A stretch of 17,675 nt of DNA, taken from JAHFHB01 sp964393875 (GTDB taxonomy: Bacteria > Omnitrophota > Omnitrophia > Omnitrophales > Aquincolibacteriaceae). How positions within the stretch are numbered: position 1 is the stretch's first letter; the number at the start of each line of letters is the position of its first letter. The notes beneath the pieces were generated by a model. The model was not told where the DNA came from and searched no databases. It saw nothing but the letters and a program-made list of their open reading frames with translations. Made by a program: the position numbers and the translations under genes. The stretch covers positions 1 through 17,675 of the forward strand of contig CAYMUZ010000028.1 of NCBI GenBank assembly GCA_964393875.1, given 5' to 3'. This document shows, one piece after another, positions 1 through 12,400 of the stretch.

Positions 1-11
1 AACCCGCGCTC

Positions 12-30
12 ACCGGACGCCGTCCGGTTA
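12..30 (+). repeat. REP-like palindrome, copy 1
   Basis: ACCGGAC-GCC-GTCCGGT is a perfect 7-bp stem with a 3-base loop (12-28), followed by TA. The exact reverse complement of all 19 bases recurs at 16286-16304, so the two copies are inverted around the two-gene unit. The size, GC-rich stem and intergenic position fit a dispersed REP-like element. There is no T-tract after the stem, so it is not a standard intrinsic terminator, although it could form a hairpin in RNA. Confidence 0.7.
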
Positions 31-337
31 CCTTCACACACAGTAACCGAAAATTCCTCCCCGACCACAGCGAGCAATGCATAAAATCCATCGACCACCT
101 CTGGTTGGGCCGCAAAGCTCGAGGCAATTCCAGACGGACTAGGGTCTCCCTTGATCGAAACAGTTCGTTCGAAGCTTATTGAGCGTTAAAAGATGATAGG
201 CGAGGAGGGGCTAATCCTTTGTAGAGATATTCATATCTATCTTTAGTAGACTCCTAAAAAAAATACCATCCCCTCTTCTTGTATTCGCTCTCCGCGGCGG
301 CTAAGGTTGCAAGTGTTCGCAACGACCGCTTGAGTTT
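31..337. other. Non-coding leader upstream of the giant gene
   Basis: This stretch of about 300 bases has no recognisable gene. Two opposing frames stay open near the left edge (plus strand 3-182, minus strand from about 186 to the edge), but neither translation resembles a protein I know. The AT-rich part (about 221-270) holds a 14-base palindrome and a run of eight A (256-263), so it is the likeliest place for the promoter of the giant gene. A TTGC-N8-GCAA pair lies at 307-322. No convincing -35/-10 pair could be fixed. Confidence 0.5.
225..238. promoter_or_regulatory. AT-rich palindrome, possible operator
   Basis: AGATAT-TC-ATATCT is a perfect inverted repeat of 6-bp arms with a 2-base centre, about 110 bases upstream of the start codon in the most AT-rich part of the leader. 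The symmetry fits a site for a dimeric regulator, but no family can be named, and a 14-base palindrome in AT-rich DNA may be chance. Confidence 0.25.
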
Positions 338-342
338 GGAGG
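338..342 (+). promoter_or_regulatory. Ribosome binding site that decides the start
   Basis: GGAGG (within GGAGGGG, 338-344) precedes two consecutive ATG codons at 346 and 349. It sits 3 bases before the first and 6 bases before the second. The second spacing is close to optimal, so 349 is the preferred start; the alternative adds a single Met. Confidence 0.75.
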
Positions 343-348
343 GGAATG

Positions 349-429
349 ATGAAAGTTCGCAGAGCCTTTCTTCGTTGGGTCGCCGGGTGCATGGTTGCAG
401 TCTTCACCTGCTTTGAAGTCGCCTGGGCC
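349..429 (+). other. Sec signal peptide
   Basis: A basic n-region (KVRRAFLR) is followed by a hydrophobic core (WVAGCMVAVFTCF) and an AxA-type cleavage site, AWA before GG, after residue 28. No lipobox is present. The protein should therefore enter the Sec pathway and act outside the cytoplasm. Confidence 0.85.
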
Positions 430-3400
430 GGCGGCGTGCCGGTTGCCGAAATACTTCAAGAGTCGTTTAAAGCCCCAGCGGTTTCGCAGCCTGCGCTCGC
501 TCTTGCTCCCGCTCCATCCACCCGTCAGCCAGCGAAATTGCTTCGCGACGCTCGCAATGACACGGCGGCGTTGTTTGGTTCTACTTCCACCGACTTTTTA
601 CAAGACGATCATCCCCTGAGCCGTATCGAAAGCCCCGAGCCAATTATCCCATCGCCTGAGATTTCGGACTTTAAGCCGTCCGAGAAGTCTGCTTTGATCC
701 CCACCTCACTGCGGCAGGGGGCTGATTCGTCTGTTTTACCGGGCACAGATTTTGAACGCATGAATTTCTCCGACGCGCTTGAGGAATTACGGCCGGAATA
801 TGCCACGGCCGTGATTTTAAAAGATTTGAGAAAAGAGGATTTGGAAGAGCTGACTCATTTATCGTTTGAAACCAGCATTCTTGTTTTGGATGGAGAGATC
901 GTTCTTTTTACCTCTGGCAGTGACGATGAAATCGGCGTGCTGCCGGCCGTGCGTGAGTTGATTAATAAAGCTTCTTTTATTTCGCACACGCATCCCGGAG
1001 TTCATTCTGCGGAGGGGCCAAGTGGTCAAGATATCAATGAAGCGGTGGCGGATCCCGGCGAAGAGTACGTCATTACGCACGGGGGTGTTTATGCTTACAA
1101 CCACGAGGGATTGTTTTATGGCAGTGCGCCGCAGAGTTACGAGGGGTATCTCACAAAACTTTACAAAGCAATCTCAAAATATGGTGAAAATGTCTCAACT
1201 GTTGACGCCCGCCGTGAGTTGAATCAGTTCATTGCGGAACAGGACCGTTACAATCAGGCCGTGGAGAAAGAGCGGCAGAGCTTTCGCCGTGGAGGCACGC
1301 TTTCCTATACGTCCGGATTGACGACCTCAAGCGTGACGACGCTCTCAGGCAATCCCTACCCGTATATGACCACGGGTTCTAGTTCCGCAACGACGCTGTC
1401 CGCTAGCTCCAATCAATTTGCGCTTGGCTACAGCGTTTCTGCCGCCGCTGATACATCCGGTTTTACGATTTCTTTTGATAACGCAACCACTTCTGCCATT
1501 GAGACCCAGAGCATCAGCTCACTGACTTATCTCACTTTCGGTCTTAAGGGTCCCAACACCACACTCAAACTTGAAATCGTGGATATCAACAATGCGAAAG
1601 ACACGTTCACACTGACGGGAATTTCTAACAGCACCGAACAGTTTTGGCGTGTGCCTATCGCCTCTATTGCAAACACGCTGGATAAAACAAAGATCAAGGC
1701 TCTGAATCTTATCGTGGCGCAGGCGAACACCACAACCACGACGCGGACGGGAACACTTTATGTTCGGTCACTGGGATTAAATACGGCCGCGCCCTCACAG
1801 CCGGGAGTCACAACGGCAACGACTTCGCCCGTGAACACGGCCCCCTTTTTGATTTCCGGAACCAAAGACGCGAACACGTCCATTCTAATCAATAACGCCC
1901 CGGTTGTTGCAATCAACAGTGCGACTACTTGGTCGGCAACAGTGAATCTGTCTGTAGAGGGGAACAACTCCTTCAATATTATCGCCAAAAATACTCTGGG
2001 AACGCTCAGCACAGCCAAGTTGATTACCGTCGTACGCGATACCGTGGCCCCGACAGGTTCCATCGTGAATATCAACGGAAGCACGCTCAATTATACGACC
2101 ACCGCTGCAGTGACGTTGAACCTGACATCCAGCGAAAGCAGTTTGTCCAACAAGGGGCAGATGAGTTTTTCAGCGGATGGCGTGACGTGGAGCACGCCTG
2201 AAGTCTATGCAGCGACAAAATCCTTAACGCTTCCGTCCGGGGATGGGCAGAAGACCGTCTCTGTGAAGTTCTACGATGCAGCGGGGAATGTGAGCCCTGT
2301 CTACTCCAAGGCCATTATTTTGGATACGCTGCCACCCTCGGGTACGATGACCATCAACGGCGGCGCGCAGGCGGTTAAACAAACCGCGGTGACGCTGAAC
2401 CTGACCGCGAGCGATGCGGGTACCGGGGTCGACAAAATGAGTTTTTCGTCTGATGGCGTGACGTGGACGACTGCGGAAACCTATGCCGTGACGAAAGCGT
2501 GGAGTTTTTCATCCGGAGACGGCAATAAAATAGTGTATGTCAAATTTCTGGATAAATCTGGAAAAGGGTCGAGTGTTGTTTCCTCGACCGTTCTGCTGGA
2601 TACGGTCGCTCCGAGCGGTTCTATTAGAATTAATTCGGGAGCGGCCTACACAAACTCTCAGAGCGTGACATTAAATTTAACCTCGAGCGAGAGCGCATTG
2701 ACCAATAAGGGCTGGATGAGTTTTTCTTTCGAGGGAAGTCTTTGGACAATTTTGGATCCCTTTTCAGCCACAAAGACACTCACGATTCCCTCGGGGGATG
2801 GCGCTAAAACCGTTTATGTGAAATTTTATGATTGGGCGGGGAATATAAGTTCTGCGTATTCCACGCAAATCACGCTCGACACCAAGAATCCCACCGGTTG
2901 GTTGATGATCAATAACGGTTCGACTTATACGGTGACGACGAATGTCAACGCCGCGATTTCAGTCAGTGATAATCCGGGTTCCGGAATTGCGCAGGTGCAC
3001 TTTTCAACCGATGGCGGTCAGACCTGGGGAGCCTGGGAAAATTTATTGGTGAATGCTCAAAATATGATGGTGAAGAATCTAAATATACCCGCCGGGGATG
3101 GGCAGAAGAACGTGCAATGTCAGGTGAAAGACAATGCGGGCAATATCGGGCTAGTCGGTAATTTTATTACTCTGGACACGAGCGGTCCTGCTGGGAGTAT
3201 CAAGATTAATGCGGATGCGGCCACTACAAATCAGACGCAGGTGACGCTATCTTTGACGGCAAGCGATGCTTTTGCGGGCCTCGGACAGATGCGATTTTCA
3301 ACCAACAGCGGGCAATTGTGGAGCGCATGGGAGAATTTTCAGGCGACAAAAAGCATCACACTTCCAACGGGGGATGGCTTGAGGTCCGTCTTATGGCAGA

Positions 3401-6400
3401 TTTATGACCGGCTCTGGAACCTGAGTACCTTGGTCGATGACATTTTGCTGGATACCACCGCTCCCACCGGAACATTTGTTATTAATGGCGGCGCTAGCCA
3501 GACTTCTTCAAAAGATATCACTTTGACTCTGGCGGCCACTGACGCCACATCGGGCATTGATCAAATGCGGTTTTCTTTGGATAGCGGTACGACCTGGAGT
3601 GCCTGGGAAAACTCTGCAGCATCCAAGAGTCTGAGTCTGACCGGGGAAAGCGGTGACAAAGTAGTCCAGTATCAGATTAAAGATAAAGCCGGTAACCAAA
3701 GTCTTGTCTACTCCAAGACCATCACGCTCAACCTTAATCCGGCATCGGTTGTTGTTTTCACTTCTGCCGCCAGTACGTCCAATGCCGACTACATACTTCA
3801 GTACACGGTCAATGGCGTTGCGCGTCAAGAGACCTGGCAATTGGCTCCTGGCGAAAATCAACTGCTGATTCATCCGGCCATACCAGGGTTGCCGCCGATT
3901 CTGGCGCAATTCAAAGTGACCTATCAGCCGCCAATTTTACCGATTTACTCTGTCTATATGCCGACAGGAAATCAGCTGCCGTACGGCGTGACTGAAGAGG
4001 ATCTTGTGTCGATCACCACGCAAGACGGGCTGGTGCTTAAGTACTATCAAGCCAAAATTATTCGTATTGAAAAACCGGGTGAATACCGCATGTTTGACCT
4101 TCTCTTCAATGCGAATGGCGAGCTGAGTGGGGGTACGGTCGCCTATACCCACGGTGACTGGGCCGTATTTAGACAAGGCCAGCTTGTTTATTTCATGAAT
4201 GCGCTGGGGGATGCGACCTGGTACGACACGAAAGGTCGCGCCACTAAAACTCGCATTGCTGATGGTAAGACCCTGAGATTCGCTTACCGCTTGAATGCCC
4301 AGAATGAAATTATGGCGATTTTAAGCCAGGATGAAAATGCCACCGGACTTTATGAAAATGGCAAGCCCGTCTGGATTGTCAGAAAGGATTTGTCTGAAAT
4401 CCGTTATGACAACGGCCTGCTTAAAGAATACCGCGATGCGGCCGGAAACCAGTATCGCTACACGATCACAAACGTTCTTACAAATGGCATTGTGAGTGGT
4501 TACAAAACAGAATTGATCGAAGTTCTGCGGCCTGGATTTTCGCCGCTGCCTTTGGCTACCCTTTTAAGCCAGCCCGGGACCTACGCTGCGTTGGTCGGTG
4601 TGATTCAAAACGATTTGGCTTTACGGATTGAATATGATGCCGCGGGGCAAATGATTCAGTTTGTTTCCGGAAAAAATGAAACGTTGCAACTGGAAGCTCA
4701 ATTACCCGCGAGCCTGCGGGACAGTGCCGGCAATCTCAAAACGATTCAGAACAACGCGGAGACTCGCGAGCAATGGGCCACCGTGTCGGTCCAGCAAGGG
4801 ACTGTGACCCAAACGTATGACAGCGCCGGATCGCTGGGCACGATTCAACTCTCAGACGGCAGCCGGCTTGTGGTGAAAAATACGGCGCTTGATGTGGTTC
4901 TGCTGACCGATGGCAGCACGCTGAACGGTTTAAAATGGGATGGGTCGACCTTGACAGATTTCACTCGAACTACGGCCGAGGGTGCGCAAGAAATTTATGA
5001 GGCCGGACGGCTTGTGCGCCGCCGCGATGCCAATGGTAATTTGACGCAGTATGCGCGTTTTAATGGCAGTGACCATCCGGATACGATGACCACGCCGGAC
5101 GGCAAAACCTACCGTTTCACGGAATATCAAAATGCTGCGGGTCTTACAGACCGCATCACCGAACTGGTGAAGATTGACCTGGCGGATGGCAGCCGCCTTG
5201 AACTTGAGCAGGGTAAACCCGTACGGTTTATCCAGAAAAAAGAAATTCACCTCGATCCCGTGGATGTGCCCGTGCTGCCAGCCGGCCAGGGGTTTGTCTC
5301 GTCGCTGAAATTGCCTGCGGCAGAACTGCGCGCGGTCACACTCGATGCGGCCGCGAATATTTTGAGCGGTGAAATTTTATTTAAGGACGGAACTCAGTAT
5401 TTAATCAAAGACGGTGTGCTCTTCAAACAAATCACCCCGGACGGACTCGAACTCGAAATTCAGGCCGTGCCGCCGGCTGATTTTAAGGCGCCTGCTAGGC
5501 TGACTCCAGTCGCATTGAGCGCGCCGGAGGCAGTCTACCGCGATTCGGTGGTGGAACAGCAGCTGAAATTCTTCATCGACGGCATTGGCCTGGATTCTAC
5601 GACCGGCCTGCCCATGGACAATTACAAGGGCAATACGCGCGAACTTTCCCAGTACAGTCAGGCGACGCTGGTGGGGTTTTGGGCGGAGATTTTGAGCGCC
5701 ATTGCGCGCGGGGATTACGTGACTCCAAAAATGAACGCGCTGACGGCTTATCAAAAACTGGCGGCGCTGCTTGAAGAGTTTCGCAAAGTACAGACGCAGG
5801 CGGGCTGGAATGGCATGGTCGGATTTTTCAACATTGTCAAAACAACGACACCCGTGCTGGATGCTGCGGGCAAGCCCACGGGCCAGACACAGACGGTTGT
5901 TTCCTATCAGCGCCAGTTTGACACGATCGGCATGGGCGATAATTTAAATTTGTCACTGAGCATGGCCTCGGTGCTTGGGGCTTTGTCGAGCCAGCCATCG
6001 GATTCGCAGCTGAACCCCTACCGGACGCGAATTCTTTCTGCGGCCAATCAAATTCTGACGGCACAGGATGCTGGGTACAATGCCTTTTATGACAGCGCCA
6101 GCGGCCGTTTTTTTATGGGCCGCCAATTTTCTGCAAGCGGCAGTGTTTTTACGGGACACATGGACCGCGTGTTCAATGAATTTCGCAGCGGATTGATTTG
6201 GCTGGCTGCGCGCAATCCTCTTTTTAAAACGGCGGTTCAGAGTTTGGATGTGGCGGTCCGGCCTGACGAAACGCAAAATGGGAAAGGGTTCGACAATGCG
6301 GCCGCTTTTGACGGCGGAGCGTTTCAAATGTTCTGGCCTTTGATTCATGTGGATGAAACGCAATATGCCGAATTTGACGTGGCGCTTCGGAATTTTCTAT

Positions 6401-9400
6401 ACATGCAAGCGGATTTTATCCAGGCGCATGGCGTTCCGGGGCTGCTCTCCGCGGGCGATGACCCCGGCCATGGCTACAATGGAAAAATGGGCCTGGCGGC
6501 TGCAGCCGAAACCTCGGATCCGTTGGCAGCGAATGTGGGGTCGCTCTACGGTACCGCGTCTGCTTTTGCTCTTGCACCGCACTACACGCTGCAACTCCTG
6601 AAAAATATTGAAAGTAAATTTCCAGGCGTGCGCACTACGGCTGGATTTGTCGACGCGGTCGCTTTACAGGCGGGGACATCTGTTCTTTCGAACCAGTATT
6701 ACGGGGTGGACCAGGCCTCCTTTATTTTGTCCCTGCTTGGCAAAAGCCAAAACTATTTCAGCACGTATCTTCAGCAGCAAGGCCTCAAGCCTGCGTTTGA
6801 CGCGGTCTATCAAGCCATGAGGTTTGGGCTCAAGCCTGTGACCCAAATCAATCAAGTGCCGCCGGACTTTGGAGTGCCCGCACTGCCGCTTTACAGCGGC
6901 ACAAGCCCGGCTCCGGACGGGCTCAATCGCGCGTTGCTCAGACGGCCGGCCTATATCGCCAGCCTCAACGATCCCGATTATGGCGAGGGCAAGATTTATG
7001 ACTATGTCAATGTCTCCGGAGCCATCCAGCGTACGGAGATCGAATTTACGCAGAACAAAATAGTGACCATGAATCTACAGGAGTATCTTTTACTGCCCGG
7101 CCGCGCCACTTTTGCCCGGTCTCTTTTTGGCGCGTTGTCGCTGGATCTTTTGGATGAAGCCACGGCACAGGGTGCTTTTTATACGCCGGGTGAAGGCTAT
7201 GCCAATGGCGAGCTGACGAGCGATGCGCGCTTGGGAGAAATTCGCAGGCTGCAATTTGATTTTAAACAGGACAACAAACCGGTCGGTCTTTACGCCAGTT
7301 ACAATGCGCGTGATCTCACCTCCTACGATTATCTCTCGATCCCTCTCAAATTAGATGTTCACACGCCACCCGGTGTGAGTGTCAAGATTGAGTTGAAGGG
7401 GTTGGGTGAAATTTTTATGGCAAGCGGTTTGACAACGGACTGGCAATTTTTTCAGATCCCAATAGCCAAACCCGCAGGACTTTTGCAGCAAATTGCCATC
7501 GTGGTGCAAACGCCCAACGGCCAGGCTGCTGCAGGAAAGATTGACCTCGGTCCGCTCTCTGCGTTCAAAGTCCGAACATCCAACACGATTGACTGGCAAG
7601 CGCTGCTGGGCCAAAGCGAGAGCGAGATCAAAACGCTCTTGAAAGCCAAGGCCCTGCAAGCGCCCGGTGGGGGAGGCACAGTCCAGGGCGAGGAAGTGCT
7701 GGAAAACTTTGTGCTTGATGCCAGCGGGCATCTTGTGGATGGCATTTTAAAGAATGCGGATGGCAGCATTCAATATTTTCACAAGGGGCTTTTAAGCAAG
7801 TGGGTTTTCCCCAACGGCCGGACGGTGCTGTATGAAAAAGGGCTGGCCGCGTTCATCGTGGATCTGGCCCGCGGCCAGCTTGAGGAGGGCCGGTTTTATT
7901 ATGACCAGAGTTTCAAAGGAGAAATTCGCTCCTTTGTCGTGCAGGACAATCACAGCAAGCGGATTTATGGCTCCGATGGCCAGCTTGAAATGCTGATGGA
8001 AGGCGAGCGTATTCTGCATTTTAAAGACGGCCATCTCGATCAGCTGGAATTAACGAACGCGACACTGAGCCAGCTGCGATTCGCCGACGATCAAAGTCTG
8101 CTCAGCGCGCACGTTCAAATGACAGACGGCCGCATGTTTGACGTGCAGTCCGGCGGCGTGCAAATGGTGGTGAATGCGGCGGGTGCGAAAATTTATTATC
8201 AAGACACGCGTATTGTCGCGGTTGAAACCGCGCAAAATGGCCGCACTGATTTTCAGTATCAACTCAATGCCCTCGGGCAGCTCTTGGGCGTGACGGCCAG
8301 TTATCAGGAAATCAGCACGAATCCAGTGTCTGGTGCGCCAGCGTCTGTGACGCGCACTTTGACGCTTTCAGACTACTTGAATTTGCCCAAACGGAGCGCG
8401 GAAAAAACAGAGATCTTACGCGAGCCACCGCGTTCCCTTCTGGCCTCCGGCACCGTAGTGGGTTTTAGCGTGGGCGCGCTGCCCGCGGGCGAAACCACGC
8501 ACGCTTTTGCGGCCTGCACAAGTTATTCAGGGCCGTGCCAGGTTTATGCGCAATACGAATTCAAGTATGGCAGCACAAGCGGCACGATTCTGGGGGCGTC
8601 GATCCAGCATTCGAGCCAGCCCGTCATGCTTTCCAATTATGATTTTATGCAAGTCAGCTTAAAGCAGGCGGCTGACATGAATTGGAACCAGGATTTTACC
8701 CTGCGCTTGAAAACGCCCCAAGGCGCCACAGCCTATTCGTTTCAGCTGGCGGATGCTTCAAATCAGAATAAAGCCTACGCGTTTTCTTTGGCGGGCAAAT
8801 CGGGCCCGGAGGGCGAAGTGACTTTGGAGCTGATGCGTGAAGCGGCGGGTGTCGGCAAAACAGGCGCGGTGACGATCAGTGACGTTTCCTATTTTTCGCT
8901 CAAAAAATTAGATCGGCCGATTTGGGAAAGCGTTTTGTCTATTACGGCCGGAGAAATTCGTAATCTAAAAATCGAGTCTTTGTTTTTGAACCAGGTTGGG
9001 GCCAATGTAGCCTCCGCCAAACCCTTAGTTTATAGCCAGCTTTCATCTTTGCTCGAGACGCCGTCTTGGATCACTTACTCGGATAAAAGTGCCTCGGAGA
9101 GTGGGCTCTTGACGGGCTTTAAACGTCTGGATGGTTCCCAGTTTATTATGACGGGCACGCAGGTGACCCAAGTCATACTGCCAGATGGCACCATCAACGA
9201 ATATGCTCAAACCGGCAATGCGGGACAGGCGACCTTTCGGGGTGTGAGTGACGCCCAGACGAGCGGAGACCAGGCCAGCTATCAATACGGAGCTTTACGC
9301 AAAGTGACGCAGCCGAATGGCCGGCAGTTGAATTTTAGCTATGAGTTTGACTCAAGCGGCGATGAGATCACGCTGATTCAGGATTCCGGAACCGGCGACA

Positions 9401-12400
9401 CACGGCGTTTTAAAGATGGCAAGCTGATTCAATCTACGAGCACGAACAACGTCCAAACCCAGTACACGTATCAAAACGGCACTTTGGCCGCAGCTGAAAT
9501 GACGTACAAAAACAAAGTGATCGACAGCACCCATTTTCATTTTGATCAGACCGGTACACAGGTCACCGATGAGCGCGGTACGACCTGGTATTACGACACC
9601 GATGGCAACTTGATCAAACACCTGACGAGCGGCGGGATTCTTTATACCTATGCGGACGTGACCCATGAGCTCGACAGCGTTGCGGCGTTTCCGCCGGAAG
9701 ATTACAAACAGGCCCTTCTTCAAGCCAAGGATCTGCGCGTGGTCACGCTTTCGGGCGATGAAACGGCAGACGGCTCGCAGATCTTGCTGGATCCAAAAGG
9801 CGAGGGCATGGGCGAGGTCCACCTGGCCTCCATGGATCAAGCGGTGCGACTGACCTTTGATGAGAACCAAAATATTCGCTCTGGTTACATAGAGTTTGCC
9901 GACGGTCTGATTCTGCAAATAGAAAACGGCATTCCACGGAGCGGCCGGCTGCGCGATGGGTCTGTTTTTAACATCGCCCTGCCGCTGGCCAAAGAGTATG
10001 AGCTGCGGCGCAGCGCGGATGGCAGTTACGTCGGATTCCGCCTTAGAATTCAAGACGCATTTTATTCGTACGATGCCGTGGGCCGGCTGATCAAATTTGA
10101 AAATGAGGCCGGCCAAAGCGACGTGCTCACGTACACCTTCAATGCCCAAGGTCAGGCGGTTTCTTACACCGATACGCAAAGCCGTCAGATCACGTTCAAC
10201 GGCATTCCTTATCAAAAACAAGTGGACCTGCTGGCCGAAAAGAATGCGGGCGCAACCACTTTAAAACTGCTGGATGCGGGCCAGGAAATGGCGCGCTTAA
10301 ACGGAACGGGCTTTGTGGTGGCGCTTTTTAAAGAAGCAGCCAATCAGTGGGACACTTTCACGGGGGCGTTTGCTTCCCAGGCCGACCGTTTAGCCCTGCA
10401 GAACTTTCTGACCGGCATCAAAGCGGGCGAAACGGTCGCCGCGGTAATTTCCGATCCGGGGCTGGCGAATGCCGGCGATGCTCTTTTTAATTTATTTGAA
10501 TCTATGGGCGCGGGCACCGTCCGTGCGGCGGGTGCAAATTCGTGGGCTTTCTTTGGACAGAAAGGTTTGGCCAAAGGGAAGGCGGCTGAAAAAACAGGCG
10601 GCAGCGCGGACTCCGCCGCTGGCGCGCTGGCTTTTTCGACACTTGCGACAAGCACCACAACGGTATCCCTGAATCCAAATCTTAGCGCTATTTACGCCGG
10701 TCAAGCCCTGACGATTGCAGTGCCGCCTGCGATTGTAGAGCCCTTGTCTACTTTTCTGAAAAGTTATGACAAACTCAAACTCGCGGCCGACATGCAGCAA
10801 GTATCCATTTACAACGCGGGCGGCGATCTGGTGTTTACACGCCGCATGGATGGCGTTACGGCCTATTACGAGCTGGGCAAAGTGCGCGAGACCTATGATG
10901 CCAAGGGGCAGCTTTTATACGTGCATAGTTACAGCTGCCCCGCCAGCGGCTGTAAAACCGGGGAGGACATGAAACTGGCTCAGATCCGGCTGGTGAAAGC
11001 GCGCTCTGATTTTGAGGCGGAGCGCGCGCGCATGGCCGAAACGGTGGAGCAGGCCAAGTACGACGCGCTCTATAAACTAGCCACGCAAGACCCTGAATCG
11101 CGTTTGCGCATTCAGGAAACAGTTGCGGACGGGCAGGCGGCGATTAGCAGCCAAATTTCAAGCCTGCAATCACAGCGTTTTCAGGATGTCAAAGTTTGTC
11201 ATCGCACCTGGTACGGTGCTAAAAAATGCAACCATTTCACCGTGGAAGTTTCCGGTGTGCAGGAGGCCATCGACGGATTGCAGAGCGAGCGCGCCAAGCT
11301 GCTTGCGACCCAGGAGACCGAGCTGGCCAAAATCGCGGGTCAGGTGGCGGTCAAGAAAAAAGAAATCGAAGACGCGACGGTCAGCAAGCTGGCCGAAGTA
11401 GCGGCCGAAGAAGGTGCGTTTCTAAAAGAGCTTTTGACCCGCGAAATGGAACCCGTGCTTAGCGATGCTTACCGGCGTATTCTGGGCCGCGATCCTTCGA
11501 CTCCTGAAATTAATCAATGGGTGAGCACGTCCAGCGGAACGCAAAAACTGGATATTCCCGCGCTGGAGAGCGCGCTGGCACAGTCCCCGGAAAAGCAGGC
11601 GCGCGTGGTGCAGAAAGCGGCCATTATTTCAGGGGTGCGTTCCTTCTTAGACGGCTATTTGGCCGCGTCCGCTGCCCAGAAACAAACTCTTTTGGCCAGT
11701 CTGCAGCTGGACGCCTCTGAAGTCGTGGAGCTCAGCGCGGCGGATGAAAACAAAATTCTCGACTATCTCAACACGCGCAGCCTGCATTTCGGACAATCCG
11801 CTTTTAGCACCCTGCAGGAAATGCTGGCGTCTAAAGGCAGCGCGGTCAGCCTCGAGACGCTTGGCCGCGAAACCATTCTCATCGATATTTTAACCGGCGT
11901 GATCCATCCGCTCACCGAAGGCGAACTTTTGATCTCGCTCTTTGCCTTGTCGCGCGCGGCAAAAATACACGCGAAAGATTTTTCCGCCGTGAAATACGGC
12001 TACGACGATCTGCGCACTTTTTATAAAGCCGCGTGTCCGGATGCGGCGATTCCCTGCGCGCTGCGCATGGTTGCCCATATCGGTGAAGACCATTATGTGG
12101 TCATCACCAAAGTCACAGACACCCAGGTGTTTTACCGAGAAACGGGCAAAGGCATGAGTGGGGAAGAAACCCAATTGTCGCGTGAAGAATTTATGAAAGT
12201 CTGGGGACACGAAAATGCACAGGGCTATTTGCTTGCCGATAAGGCGCAGGTGCTGACGGCCAAAAAAATCACGGACGGTGCGGCCCAGAAAATCCGTGGA
12301 TCTTTTTTCCCGTTAATTTGGCTTATTTACGCCGCGATTATTTTATCCATTGCCAGCGCAATTGTCTCGACCTTCAGCCCCACCTTGGGACGGATTCTTG

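Noticed and set aside
3..182. Open plus-strand frame at the left edge that could be the end of an upstream gene (translation contains TGRRPV).
   Set aside because: It runs through the palindromic repeat, resembles no protein I know, and an equally long frame is open on the opposite strand. Sequence to the left would decide.
1..186. Open minus-strand frame running off the left edge.
   Set aside because: About 60 codons without recognisable motifs, overlapping the palindrome and the opposing frame; chance is a sufficient explanation.
2038..3735. Ig-like repeats considered as a recent tandem DNA duplication or an assembly collapse site.
   Set aside because: The repeats are recognisable in protein but clearly diverged in DNA, so collapse or recent expansion is not indicated.
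9352..10221. Long minus-strand open frame of 289 codons inside the giant gene.
   Set aside because: It is antisense to YD repeats that translate well on the plus strand and shows no domain pattern; such shadows are common in GC-rich coding DNA.
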